Positions 15,903-26,259 of a stretch of 50,018 bases of DNA are shown here, one piece after another. The stretch is from positions 1 through 50,018 of the forward strand of contig JAFALA010000026.1 in NCBI GenBank assembly GCA_019234815.1, read 5' to 3'. Numbering within the stretch: the first letter of the stretch is position 1; each line of letters begins with the position of its first letter. Below the pieces are notes generated by a model. That model saw only the letters and a program-made list of their open reading frames with translations, searched no databases and was not told where the DNA came from. The stretch is from Burkholderiaceae bacterium (GTDB lineage: Bacteria > Pseudomonadota > Gammaproteobacteria > Burkholderiales > Burkholderiaceae_C). The translations under genes were made by a program, and so were the position numbers.

Positions 15903-17642
15903 ATGATTCAAGCCAAGCAGGAACTGCTCGCCGCCCTGGGCGATGCCATCCAATCCATCAGCCCCGGCGCCGAACTCGCGCCGGCATTCGAGTCGCCCAA
16001 GCAGGCCAGCCATGGCGACCTGGCGTGCACGGCCGCCATGCAGCTGGCGCGTCCGCTCAAGAAGAGCCCGCGTGAACTCGCGCAGGCGCTGGTCGAGGCC
16101 TTGCAGCGCCAAACCGCGTTCGAGCGCTGGGTCGAGGCCCTGGAAATTGCCGGCCCCGGCTTCATCAACATCCGCCTCAAGCCGGCTGCCAAGCAGGCCG
16201 TGGTGGCCGAGGTGCTGGCCGCCGGTGCCGAGTTCGGCCGCCAGCCGAAGCGCAACGAGCGCGTGATGGTGGAATTCGTGTCCGCCAATCCGACCGGGCC
16301 CCTGCACGTGGGCCACGCCCGCCAGGCGGCGCTGGGCGACGCGTTGTGCAACCTGTTCCAGACCCAGGGCTGCGAGGTGACGCGCGAGTTCTACTACAAC
16401 GACGCCGGCGTGCAGATCGCCACGCTGGCCAACTCCACGCAAAGCCGGCTCAAGGGGCTCAAGCCGGGCGACGCAGGCTGGCCCGAATCCGCCTACAACG
16501 GCGACTACATCCAGGACATCGCCGACGACTTCCGCGCCGGCAAGACCGTCAAGGCCGATGACCGCGAGTTCACCGCTTCGGGCGACGCGAACGACCTGGA
16601 CGGCATCCGCCAGTTCGCCGTGGCCTATCTGCGCCATGAGCAGGACCTGGACCTGCAGGCCTTCGGCCTGCGCTTTGACAATTACTTCCTTGAATCGAGC
16701 CTCTACAGCAGCGGCGCCGTCGAGACCGCCGTGGCGCGCCTGGTGGCCTCGGGCAAGACCTACGAACAGGACGGCGCGCTCTGGCTGCGCAGCACCGACT
16801 TTGGCGACGACAAGGACCGCGTGATGCGCAAGTCTGCGCCGGGTGACGCCGGCGCTTCGGCCGGCTCGGGCGGCTACACCTACTTCGTGCCCGACGTGGC
16901 CTACCACATCAACAAGTTCCAGCGCGGCTACCACCGTTGCATCAACGTGCAGGGCACCGACCACCATGGCACCATCGCCCGCGTGCGCGCCGGCCTGCAG
17001 GCGGCGGATGTCGGCATCCCGCAAGGCTTCCCCGACTACGTCCTGCACAAGATGGTGACCGTGATGCGCGGCGGCGCCGAGGTCAAGATCTCCAAGCGCG
17101 CCGGCTCCTACGTGACTCTGCGCGACCTGATCGACTGGACCAGCCGCGACGCGGTGCGCTTCTTCCTGATCAGCCGCAAGGCTGATACCGAATTCGTCTT
17201 CGACGTCGACCTTGCGCTCAAGGCCAACGACGAAAACCCGGTCTTCTATGTGCAATACGCGCATGCACGCATCTGTTCGGTGATCCGCAACTGGGTGCAA
17301 AAGACCGGTGGCGACGAGAGCCAGCTGTCGCAGGCCGACCTGAGCCTGCTCGTCGCGCCCACTGAAGCCGCCCTGATGCTCAAGCTCGCCGACTACCCGC
17401 GCATGCTCGGCAGCGCAGCGCAAGACCTGGCCCCGCACGACGTGGCTTTTTACCTGCGCGACCTCTCCGGGCTCTATCACAGCTACTATGCGGCCGAACG
17501 CGTGCTCGATCAGGCACCCGAGCTCACCCGTGCCCGCGTGGCGCTGCTGGCGGCAACCCGCCAGGTGCTGCGCAATGCGCTGGCGGTGCTCGGTGTGAGC
17601 GCGCCCGAAAGCATGACGCGTGAATTCACGGAGAACGCATGA
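15903..17642 (+). CDS. argS: Arginyl-tRNA synthetase
   Basis: Class I aminoacyl-tRNA synthetase charging tRNA-Arg, 579 residues, a normal length. The N-terminal Arg-tRNA-synthetase domain (Add-1, ~1-90) is followed by the HIGH motif as HVGH at residues 135-138 inside [18 protein letters not shown]. The KMSKS-like site is degenerate ([15 protein letters not shown]), as in some ArgRS. The C-terminal DALR anticodon-binding domain includes [16 protein letters not shown]. The gene overlaps the downstream SPOR gene by four bases (ATGA), which suggests translational coupling. It diverges from the kinase-cNMP gene. Confidence 0.97.
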   Translation: MIQAKQELLAALGDAIQSISPGAELAPAFESPKQASHGDLACTAAMQLARPLKKSPRELAQALVEALQRQTAFERWVEALEIAGPGFINIRLKPAAKQAVVAEVLAAGAEFGRQPKRNERVMVEFVSANPTGPLHVGHARQAALGDALCNLFQTQGCEVTREFYYNDAGVQIATLANSTQSRLKGLKPGDAGWPESAYNGDYIQDIADDFRAGKTVKADDREFTASGDANDLDGIRQFAVAYLRHEQDLDLQAFGLRFDNYFLESSLYSSGAVETAVARLVASGKTYEQDGALWLRSTDFGDDKDRVMRKSAPGDAGASAGSGGYTYFVPDVAYHINKFQRGYHRCINVQGTDHHGTIARVRAGLQAADVGIPQGFPDYVLHKMVTVMRGGAEVKISKRAGSYVTLRDLIDWTSRDAVRFFLISRKADTEFVFDVDLALKANDENPVFYVQYAHARICSVIRNWVQKTGGDESQLSQADLSLLVAPTEAALMLKLADYPRMLGSAAQDLAPHDVAFYLRDLSGLYHSYYAAERVLDQAPELTRARVALLAATRQVLRNALAVLGVSAPESMTREFTENA

Positions 17643-18418
17643 GCAAAGCGAAGACGGATCAGGGTGGCGCGGTGCAGGGCGACAAGCGGGACATGCCGCG
17701 CCGGCCGCAAGGGAAGCAGCAGGGCCGCCAGCAGCGCGGCGGCTTTGTACTGGGCCTGATCGTCGGCCTGCTGCTGGGCCTGGCCATTGCGCTGGGCGTG
17801 GCGCTCTACATCACCAAGGTGCCAGTGCCTTTCGTCAATAAGGTGCAGCAGCGCAGTCCGGAACAGGACGCCGAGGAAAGCGCTCGAAACAGGAACTGGG
17901 ACCCGAATGCCCCGCTGGCGGGCAAGTCGGGGGCCAAGGTCTCCAGCGGTGTCGTGAGCCAGACGCCCGACGCCAACGGCGCCAGCCCGCAGGGCGCCGC
18001 GCCAGCGGCGCCGGCGCAAGGCCCTGCCGCCGTGCCGGCCCCGGTGGCGGTGAATCCAGTGCCGACCGCGACGACGCAGATTCCGGCGCCCGCCCCGGCA
18101 CCGGTGACGGCCAAAGCCAAGCCCGAGCGTTCGCCCGAGAAATCCGCCGACAAGGCTGAGGACAAGTCCGCGGCCGTGGATCCCAATGTGTATTTCGTCC
18201 AGGTTGGCGCCTTTGTGCGCGCAGACGATGCCGAGCAGCAGCGGGCCAAGGCGGCCATGCTGGGCTTCAGCGCCAAGGTGTTCGAGAAGGAACAATCGGG
18301 CCGCTCGGTGTTCCGCGTCCGCCTGGGACCGCTGGACAGCCGCGACGAGGCCGAAGCCATGCAGCGCAAGCTGGAAGCGGCCGGCATGGAAGCCAACCTG
18401 GTGCGCGTGCAGCGCTGA
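17639..18418 (+). CDS. SPOR-domain membrane protein (FtsN-like)
   Basis: A 259-residue bitopic inner-membrane protein. A basic cytoplasmic N-terminus (~1-35) is followed by one transmembrane helix at ~36-58 ([20 protein letters not shown]). A long Ala/Pro-rich periplasmic linker leads to a C-terminal SPOR domain (~183-257, starting [17 protein letters not shown]). SPOR domains bind denuded glycan strands at the division septum, so a septal or FtsN-like role is likely. FtsN itself cannot be claimed from sequence alone. The order argS, SPOR gene, dsbA on one strand, with a 4-base overlap to argS and a 50-base gap to dsbA, suggests one transcript. Confidence 0.85.
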   Translation: MSKAKTDQGGAVQGDKRDMPRRPQGKQQGRQQRGGFVLGLIVGLLLGLAIALGVALYITKVPVPFVNKVQQRSPEQDAEESARNRNWDPNAPLAGKSGAKVSSGVVSQTPDANGASPQGAAPAAPAQGPAAVPAPVAVNPVPTATTQIPAPAPAPVTAKAKPERSPEKSADKAEDKSAAVDPNVYFVQVGAFVRADDAEQQRAKAAMLGFSAKVFEKEQSGRSVFRVRLGPLDSRDEAEAMQRKLEAAGMEANLVRVQR

Positions 18419-18468
18419 ACCCCGGATTGATCCGAATTTGATGTTCGTTATTTGAAGAGGATTCGAGA

Positions 18469-19149
18469 ATGAAGCGTCGTGATTTTTCCGCCCAGCTGGG
18501 CCTGGGTGCCCTGGCCGTGGGCGTGGCGGGTCTGGGTGCATCGGGTCAGGCCCGCGCCCAGGGTGGTTTCGTGGAAGGTCAGCAATACATCCGCCTGGGC
18601 GCGCCGCTGCCCACGCCGGCCGGCAAGATCGAGGTCGTCGAGTTTTTCTGGTACGGCTGTCCGCACTGTTTCTCCTTCGAGCCCGTCATCGGCAGCTGGG
18701 CGCAGCACCTTGCGCCCGACGTGAGCCTGCGCCGCGTCCACGTGGCCTTCCGCGAAAACCTCAAGGTGCACCAGCGGACCTTTTTTGCGCTGGAGGCTCT
18801 GGGCCGCGAAACCGAATTGCGTCCCCGCATCTTCAACCAGATCCATCGCGAGCATGATTATCTGGACTCCGAGGAAAGCATGACGGCCTTCCTGGCCAAG
18901 CAGGGCCTGGATCCGGTCAAGTTCAAGGAAGCCTACAACTCCTTTGGCGTGGCCAACAAGTGCACGCAGGCCGACAAGCTGTCGGAGGACTACCACATCG
19001 ACGGCGTGCCCTCGCTGGGCATAGGCGGCCGCTTCCTGACCTCGCCCGCCAAGGCCAGCGGCATGGCCCGCATCAGCGAGCAGGAGATGGGCGTGCGCGC
19101 CCTGGCCGTGGCCGACTACCTGATCCAGCGCGTCCGCAAAGGCGTCTGA
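18469..19149 (+). CDS. dsbA: Thiol:disulfide interchange protein DsbA
   Basis: Periplasmic thiol oxidase that introduces disulfide bonds into exported proteins, 226 residues. The N-terminus is MKRRDF followed by a hydrophobic stretch and cleavage near ARAQG, a plausible Sec or Tat-like leader. The thioredoxin-fold active site is FFWYGCPHCFSF with Cys64 and Cys67 in the CPHC form typical of DsbA. The cis-proline loop is GVPSLGIGG. A helical insertion lies between the two. The start has GAAGAGGATT upstream. DsbB is not in the window. Its proximity to the LPS-transport genes is notable because LptD maturation depends on disulfide formation. Confidence 0.93.
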   Translation: MKRRDFSAQLGLGALAVGVAGLGASGQARAQGGFVEGQQYIRLGAPLPTPAGKIEVVEFFWYGCPHCFSFEPVIGSWAQHLAPDVSLRRVHVAFRENLKVHQRTFFALEALGRETELRPRIFNQIHREHDYLDSEESMTAFLAKQGLDPVKFKEAYNSFGVANKCTQADKLSEDYHIDGVPSLGIGGRFLTSPAKASGMARISEQEMGVRALAVADYLIQRVRKGV

Positions 19150-19278
19150 ATCGGCCGTTGAATCAGTCGGGGGGGCGTGCCGACGCACGGTCCCCATGGC
19201 AGAATGTCATGCAAGAACTGTGCCGCGGAATTCGACCCTCGCGGCCCTGCCGGCATTTTTGCTGAGAAAGCCTTTCCC

Positions 19279-19926
19279 ATGAGTTCTGGCCCTCGAGCCT
19301 GTCTGTTGCCCTTGCGTTCGCGCCTGCGCTGGGCCCCGCTGGGGTTGTGCCTGGTGCTGGCGGCGCTGCCCGGCCATGCCGAGCGCGGCGATGCGCAAAA
19401 GCCGCTCAACATCAGCTCAGATGGCGGCGGCAAGCTCGACGTGGTGAACCAGCGCACCGAGTTCGACGGCAATGTGATGATGAGCCGCGGCAGCCTGCTG
19501 TTGAAGGCTGCGCACATGGACCTGCGTGAAACGCCGGACGGTTATTTCCTGGCCCATGCCACGAGCGGAACGGGTCAGATGGTGAGCTTCCATCAAGGCC
19601 GCGACGTGCCGGGCGAGGCTATCGAAGGCCAGGCCGAGCAGCTTGAATACGACAGCCGCGCCGATACCGTGCGCTTCATCGGCAATGCCGTGGTGCGCCG
19701 CATGCGCGGCACCGTGGTGACCGACGAAGTGGCCGGCGCCTTGATCGTCTATGACAACCGGACCGAGGTCTTCAGCGTCGACGGCGGCCCGGTGGCTTCG
19801 CCGCAAAACGGCCGCGTGCGCGTGGTGCTGATGCCCAGGGCTGCGTCCAGCCCGCAGCCGGCGGCGTCGAACGCCACCTTGCCGCTGCAGCCCAGTCCGA
19901 CCCTGCAGTCGCGCAAGCCTTCATGA
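19279..19926 (+). CDS. lptA: LPS transport periplasmic protein LptA
   Basis: A 215-residue periplasmic protein of the OstA-like fold that carries LPS from LptC to LptD. The signal peptide ends near GHAERG (~residue 34). The mature part has the LptA pattern [26 protein letters not shown] followed by repeating beta-jellyroll strands ([34 protein letters not shown]). The C-terminus is a ~30-residue Pro/Ala/Ser tail. I chose ATG 19279, which gives a clean signal peptide, over an in-frame start about 100 bases upstream. It overlaps lptB by four bases. lptC, usually just upstream of lptA, is absent; dsbA is there instead. Confidence 0.92.
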   Translation: MSSGPRACLLPLRSRLRWAPLGLCLVLAALPGHAERGDAQKPLNISSDGGGKLDVVNQRTEFDGNVMMSRGSLLLKAAHMDLRETPDGYFLAHATSGTGQMVSFHQGRDVPGEAIEGQAEQLEYDSRADTVRFIGNAVVRRMRGTVVTDEVAGALIVYDNRTEVFSVDGGPVASPQNGRVRVVLMPRAASSPQPAASNATLPLQPSPTLQSRKPS

Positions 19927-20707
19927 GCAGCATGAGCGCCCAAGCCATCGCGCCGCAGGTCGATTCGCGCAGCCGCCTGGAGGCCGAAGGCCTGCAAAAG
20001 ACCTATGGCGTGCGCAAGGTCGTCAAGGACGTGCACGTGGACGTCCACAGCGGCGAAGTGGTGGGCCTGCTGGGTCCCAACGGCGCGGGCAAGACCACCA
20101 GCTTCTACATGATCGTCGGCCTGGTGCGCGCCGATGCCGGCGAGATCCGCATCGACGGCGAGGCGGTCGAGCACCTGCCCATCCACCGGCGCGCGCGCCT
20201 GGGACTCAGCTATCTGCCCCAGGAGGCCTCGATCTTCCGCAAGCTGACTGTGGAGGAAAACATCCGCGCGGTGCTGGAGCTGCAGCAGGACGAGCGCGGC
20301 CGCCCGTGGAGCAAGGCGCGCATCGATGAAGCGCTCGAAGGCTTGCTGAACGAGCTCAGCATCCAGAAGCTGCGCGACAGCCCGGCTCCGGCCCTGTCGG
20401 GCGGCGAGCGGCGCCGCGTTGAAATTGCGCGCGCGCTGGCGACCCAGCCGCGTTTCATCCTGCTCGACGAGCCCTTTGCCGGCGTCGATCCGATCGCCGT
20501 GCTGGAGATCCAGCGCATCATCCGCTTCCTGAAGGCGCGCGGCATCGGCGTGCTGATCACCGACCACAACGTGCGCGAGACCCTGGGCATCTGCGACCGC
20601 GCCTACATCATCAGCGAGGGTTCGGTGCTGGCGCAGGGGCGCCCGGCCGAGATCGTCGACAACCCGGAGGTCCGCAAGGTCTATCTGGGCGAACATTTCC
20701 GTATGTG

Positions 20708-20708
<1 letters not shown>
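19923..20708 (+). CDS. lptB: LPS export ABC transporter ATPase LptB
   Basis: The cytoplasmic ATPase that drives LPS extraction with LptF/LptG. The 261-residue protein has Walker A GPNGAGKT at 51-58, the Q-loop region [18 protein letters not shown] (diagnostic for LptB), the ABC signature LSGGERRR, Walker [14 protein letters not shown] and the switch His in [11 protein letters not shown] ~20-residue N-terminal extension precedes the usual start; a second in-frame ATG at 19932 is possible. It overlaps lptA by four bases at its start and touches rpoN (TGATG) at its end, so lptA, lptB and rpoN form a tightly coupled operon. Confidence 0.97.
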
Positions 20709-22243
<1,535 letters not shown>

Positions 22244-22266
22244 TGCGCTGAAGGCGCCGCGGCGCG

Positions 22267-22599
22267 CTAGAAGCGGATCTTGCCCGTCGCGATCTGCCAG
22301 AACATCACCCAGTCGCCGGCCAGGCTGTAGAGCGGGTACTTGAATGTCGCGGGCCGGTTGTGTTCAAAGAAGAAATGCCCGACCCAGGCAAATCCATAGC
22401 CCACCAAGGGCAGCAAGGCCAGCCCCGCCCACGCCTGCTGCGCGAGGCTCCAGCACAGAATGGCGAGCACGATCAGGCTGCCGATGAAATGCAGGCGGCG
22501 GCAGGTGCGGTTGGCATGCTCCGACAGGTAGAACGGATAGAAGCTGCGGAAGCTGTCGAATGGCTGCGTGTCCGATGGGCGGGTGCGGGAGTCGGGCAT
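22267..22599 (-). CDS. DUF962 / Mpo1-like membrane protein
   Basis: A 110-residue protein of the DUF962 (YGL010w/Mpo1-like) family. The family pattern is clear: FYPFYLSEHANRTCRRLHFIGS at ~24-45, two hydrophobic segments (~43-76), then GHFFFEHNRPATFKYPLYSLAGDW. The conserved histidines near the membrane segments are thought to bind iron. The yeast homologue Mpo1 is a dioxygenase in alpha-oxidation of 2-hydroxy fatty acids; whether the bacterial protein does this is unknown. ATG 22599 is used; a longer frame would run back into amgK. The stop codons of this gene and rpoN are 23 bases apart, around a GC-rich imperfect palindrome. It follows amgK by 29 bases. Confidence 0.8.
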   Translation of the reverse strand: MPDSRTRPSDTQPFDSFRSFYPFYLSEHANRTCRRLHFIGSLIVLAILCWSLAQQAWAGLALLPLVGYGFAWVGHFFFEHNRPATFKYPLYSLAGDWVMFWQIATGKIRF

Positions 22600-22628
22600 G
22601 TGGGTCTCCGTGCGTTGATGGCGCTGCT

Positions 22629-23669
22629 TCAGCGCAGGTCGAACCCGGTCTGCACCAGGCCGCCCTGCAGCGCCTGCAGCAAGTGCGTCAGCGGCGACAA
22701 CTCGACGTAGCGCGTCGATACCTTGATGGCGTAGGCGAAGAAGCGCGGCAGGTCCTGCGCATAGTGCGGCCGCTGGTCGCGGTGCTTGAGCCGGCAGAAG
22801 ATGCCCAGGATCTTGAGGTGGCGCTGCAAGCCGGACCATTCGATCTGGCGCCAGAGTTCGCCGAAATCGTCGCCGACCGGCAGCCCCGCCTTGCGCGCCG
22901 CCTCCCAGTAGCGGATCGCCCAGTCGAGCTCGCGCTCCTCGTCCCAGGAGATGAAGGCGTCGCGCAGCAGCGAGGCGATGTCGTAGCCGATCGGGCCGCG
23001 TACCGCGTCCTGGAAATCGAGGATGCCGGGCAGCGGCTCGCAAACCATCAGGTTGCGCGGCATGTAGTCGCGGTGCATGGCGACCTGCGGCTGGCTGAGC
23101 GCGTTTTTCACCAGCAGGTCGCAGCAGTGTTGCCACCATTTCTGCTGGTCGGCATTCCATTGCTGCTGGAATTCGCGCGCCACGCACCATTCGCTGAAGA
23201 TGTCCAGTTCGCGGCGCACAAAGGCTTCGTCGTAGGGGGGCAGGAGCGCGGCATCGCCTTGCGCCTGCCAGGCCACCAGCGCCGTGATGGCGGCGCGCAT
23301 CAGCCGGTCGGCCTGGGCCGGGCTGGCTTGCTGCAGTGCCTGCAGATAAGTGGTCTGCCCGAGGTCTTCCAGCAGCATGAAGCCTCGCGCCTCGTCGCTG
23401 GCGAGGATTTGCGGGACATGCAGGCGGCAGTCACGCAGCAGGCCGGCCACCTGCTCGAAGGCGCGCATCTGCGGAACTTGGTCCGGCGCATCCATGACGA
23501 TCAGGCTGGATCCGTCCTGGCGCTCGATGCGCAGGTAGCGCCGGCTGCTGGCGTCCTGGCTGGCCAGGCTCAGGGTTTCGGGCCGCAGCTCAAAGCGCTG
23601 CTGCAGCGCAGACAGCCAGCTCGAAAAATGGGTTTCGCGGGCCGGATCGGGCCAGGCAATGGGATTCAT
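22629..23669 (-). CDS. amgK: N-acetylmuramate/N-acetylglucosamine kinase AmgK-like
   Basis: A 346-residue aminoglycoside-phosphotransferase-fold kinase. Landmarks are the N-terminal DASSRRYLRIE strand-loop, VMDAP, the catalytic loop MHRDYMPRNLMV (Asp as base), and the metal-binding ILDFQDAVRGPIGYDIASLLRDAF. This last segment is typical of AmgK, which phosphorylates MurNAc and GlcNAc at the anomeric position for peptidoglycan recycling. In Pseudomonas the partner uridylyltransferase gene murU is adjacent; here the neighbour is a DUF962 gene. The gene is divergent from lptD, an arrangement I recall from other proteobacteria. ATG 23669 is preferred over a TTG two codons upstream. No strong ribosome-binding site is visible. 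Confidence 0.85.
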   Translation of the reverse strand: MNPIAWPDPARETHFSSWLSALQQRFELRPETLSLASQDASSRRYLRIERQDGSSLIVMDAPDQVPQMRAFEQVAGLLRDCRLHVPQILASDEARGFMLLEDLGQTTYLQALQQASPAQADRLMRAAITALVAWQAQGDAALLPPYDEAFVRRELDIFSEWCVAREFQQQWNADQQKWWQHCCDLLVKNALSQPQVAMHRDYMPRNLMVCEPLPGILDFQDAVRGPIGYDIASLLRDAFISWDEERELDWAIRYWEAARKAGLPVGDDFGELWRQIEWSGLQRHLKILGIFCRLKHRDQRPHYAQDLPRFFAYAIKVSTRYVELSPLTHLLQALQGGLVQTGFDLR

Positions 23670-23745
23670 GGGCAATCAACAGGAACAGCAAATTCGCGAA
23701 GGGGCGGCGCGGACGGCGCCTCATGGATAATCGATTCTACAAACC

Positions 23746-23784
23746 ACAGTCGCGGCACGGCGCTCAGGCCTGGGCCGCGACTGT
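23746..23784 (+). promoter_or_regulatory. 11-bp inverted repeat in the lptD leader
   Basis: Arms ACAGTCGCGGC (23746-23756) and GCCGCGACTGT (23774-23784) are perfect reverse complements around a 17-base loop. The right arm runs into the T-rich TTCTTGTT. A possible -10 element GATAAT at 23726-23731 lies just upstream with no good -35. The structure would fall in the untranslated leader, 60 bases before the TTG start of lptD. Confidence 0.5.
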
Positions 23785-23844
23785 TCTTGTTCAACCGCGA
23801 ACGGCATCCTTGGGGGCCGTGCCGCGCCGCCCAGTTCCACGCCA

Positions 23845-26259
23845 TTGTCCAAACGCCCCGTCCGTCTTCGCCGCCTGCCCCTGATTCGCCCGCTGAATTT
23901 GGCCATCGTGCTGAGTCTGTCGGGCGGCGCAGGGGCGCAGTCGCTGGAGACGGCTGCGCCCGCGGCGGAGCAGCCGGTGCCGCTGAGGCTCTCGCGGCAG
24001 CTCAACATCAATGCGCGTCCGGACGGCGAATCGCATCCTGCGATGGTGCTGAATGCTGATCAACTGACGAGCCGCATCGACCAGGAAACCGTGGCGCAAG
24101 GCAAGGCCGAGCTGCGCTATGGCGACCTGCTGCTGCGCGCCGACACCCTGCGCTACGACGAGACGCAAGACCTGGCGCATGCAGACGGGCACGTCGAGAT
24201 CAGCCACAGCGGCTCGGTGGTCAAGGGCCCCAGTCTGCAGTTGTATGTGCAGCGCTTTGAGGGCGAGATCCTCAATCCCAATTATTTTTTCTCGGCCACC
24301 GGTGGCGGCGGACACGCCGACAGCCTGCGCTTTCTGGACAGCTCGCGCATCCGGGCCGAGCGCGCGACCTACTCGAGCTGTCCGGTCACCGAGGAGCACC
24401 CCGAGCCGGCCTGGCAGCTCAGCACGTCCAGCCTGAGCATGAACTTCGAAGCCAACGAGGGCGTGGCCACCGACGCCGTGCTGCGTTTTCAGGGCGTGCC
24501 GATCCTGGCTGCGCCGTCCCTGAGCTTTCCGCTCGGCGAGGGCCGCAAGTCGGGTTGGCTGCCGCCAGTGATCGGCCTGGACAACCGCAGCGGCTTCGAG
24601 TTCGGGCTGCCTTACTACTGGAACATCGCGCCCCAGCGCGACGCCACCTTCACGCCTTATGTGATGACGCAGCGGGGCGCCGGCATGGCCAGCGAGTTCC
24701 GTTATTTGGAGCCCGGGCAAAGCGGGATGCTGAACCTGGATCTCTTGCCGCACGACCGCCTGATGGGTCGCGGCCGCTGGGATTTCCGCCTCAATATGGA
24801 TGGCAACGTCGGCGACGGCTGGTCGTACAAGAGCCGCGTCGAGCAGGTCTCGGACGACGACTACTGGATCGACATGCCCTCGCGCATGAAGTCGGCCACA
24901 CCGCGGCTCTTGCCCACCGATTTCCAGCTGTCCAAGAGCAGCAGCTTCAATTGGGCGCAGGTGCAGACTTATGCGCGCGTCGAGTATTGGCAGGCGCTGC
25001 AGGGGCTGGACCCGACGGTGCAGTTTGCGACGCCGTTCCAGCGCACGCCGCAGGTGGGGCTGCGGCTCAACAGCAGCGCCGACGATGTCGTGCTGATGGG
25101 CTACCGCCCCTGGGGGCGTCCGGCGCAGCTCGAAGGCGGGCTGGAACTCGAATACAACCGCTTCACCCGGCCCTTGGAGCACTTGATCAGCGATCCGGAC
25201 GGCGGCGAGCGCGTGCACCTACTGTCGCATGTGAGCCTGCCCCTGGGCGGATCGGCCTGGTGGCTGGTGCCCAAGCTGTCGGTCAACATGGCGGCTTATT
25301 CGCTGGACACGCCGATCGCCGATGGCCAGACTCGCATGTACCGCGGCATCCCGACCTTCAGCCTGGACAACGGCTGGGTGTTCGAGCGCGACACCAGCCT
25401 GCTGGGCCATTCCATGGTGCAAAGCCTGGAGCCGCGCGCCATGTATGTGCTGACGCCTTATGTCGCGCAGAGCCAGTTTCCCCAGTTTGACAGCGCGCCC
25501 AAGGACTTCAATTTCGACTCCATCTACGCGGAGAACCAATTCTCGGGCGTGGACCGTGTCAGCGACGCGAATCAGTTGACCCTGGGCGTGACCTCGCGCT
25601 GGCTTGACACCGAGCTGGGCGATGAAGTCTTGCGCCTGGGGCTGGCGCAGCGCTTGCTGTTCAGTCCGCAAAATGTCACGCCCGACAATGTTCCGGTCAA
25701 CAGCCACGTGTCCGATCTGTTGCTGTTGGGTTCCACGCACCTGGACAAGCGCTGGTGGCTGGACGGCACGCTCGAATACAACTCCAGCACCAACGAAGTG
25801 GCGCGCGAAGTGCTGGGCGCCCGTTACTCGCCGGGGCCCTTCCGCACCGTGAGCGCGGCCTACCGCCTGACCCGCAACCAGAGCGAGCAGGTCGAAGTGG
25901 CCTGGCAATGGCCGCTGTCGGGGCAGGTTGAGCCGCCCGCGCCGCGCGCCAGCGGGGCCGCTTCTTGCGGCGGCGCCTGGTACAGCGCGGGCCGCCTGCA
26001 ATATAGCTTGTACGACCGGCGCTTGATCAATTCGGTGATGGGTTTCGAATACAACGCCGGATGCTGGATCCTGCGCCTGGGCGCCGAGCGCCTGTCCACC
26101 GGCCAAGCCTCGACCAACACCAGCTTCCTGGTGCAGATCGAACTGGTGGGGCTCTCCACCCTCGGATCCAATGCCTTGCAGGTATTGAAGGACAATATCC
26201 CCGGTTACCGCTCCCTGAGCTCGGACCGCTCGGCAAACTCTCGCTCTTCTTATGACTGA
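23845..26259 (+). CDS. lptD: LPS-assembly outer-membrane protein LptD
   Basis: The outer-membrane translocon that inserts LPS, 804 residues. A signal peptide (residues ~1-32, ending GGAGAQS) is followed by an OstA/LptA-like N-terminal domain (~50-200: LRYGDLLLRADTLRYDETQDLAHADGHVEI). The large beta-barrel domain follows (VIGLDNRSGFEFGLPYYWNIAPQRDATFTP near 240, a very typical LptD segment). Cysteines near residue 178 and in the C-terminal third could form the disulfides LptD needs. The only usual start in frame is TTG 23845; I find no in-frame ATG or GTG in the 75 bases upstream. It overlaps surA by eight bases and is divergent from amgK. Confidence 0.95.
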   Translation: MSKRPVRLRRLPLIRPLNLAIVLSLSGGAGAQSLETAAPAAEQPVPLRLSRQLNINARPDGESHPAMVLNADQLTSRIDQETVAQGKAELRYGDLLLRADTLRYDETQDLAHADGHVEISHSGSVVKGPSLQLYVQRFEGEILNPNYFFSATGGGGHADSLRFLDSSRIRAERATYSSCPVTEEHPEPAWQLSTSSLSMNFEANEGVATDAVLRFQGVPILAAPSLSFPLGEGRKSGWLPPVIGLDNRSGFEFGLPYYWNIAPQRDATFTPYVMTQRGAGMASEFRYLEPGQSGMLNLDLLPHDRLMGRGRWDFRLNMDGNVGDGWSYKSRVEQVSDDDYWIDMPSRMKSATPRLLPTDFQLSKSSSFNWAQVQTYARVEYWQALQGLDPTVQFATPFQRTPQVGLRLNSSADDVVLMGYRPWGRPAQLEGGLELEYNRFTRPLEHLISDPDGGERVHLLSHVSLPLGGSAWWLVPKLSVNMAAYSLDTPIADGQTRMYRGIPTFSLDNGWVFERDTSLLGHSMVQSLEPRAMYVLTPYVAQSQFPQFDSAPKDFNFDSIYAENQFSGVDRVSDANQLTLGVTSRWLDTELGDEVLRLGLAQRLLFSPQNVTPDNVPVNSHVSDLLLLGSTHLDKRWWLDGTLEYNSSTNEVAREVLGARYSPGPFRTVSAAYRLTRNQSEQVEVAWQWPLSGQVEPPAPRASGAASCGGAWYSAGRLQYSLYDRRLINSVMGFEYNAGCWILRLGAERLSTGQASTNTSFLVQIELVGLSTLGSNALQVLKDNIPGYRSLSSDRSANSRSSYD

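Noticed and set aside
19177-19278. An lptC remnant or longer lptA N-terminus before lptA
   Set aside because: The frame upstream of ATG 19279 has no hydrophobic anchor or LptC-like pattern, and it would spoil the signal peptide of LptA.
22600-23190. Extension of the DUF962 protein to about 307 codons
   Set aside because: The added frame lies within amgK, is Arg/Ala/Pro-rich and has no family counterpart.
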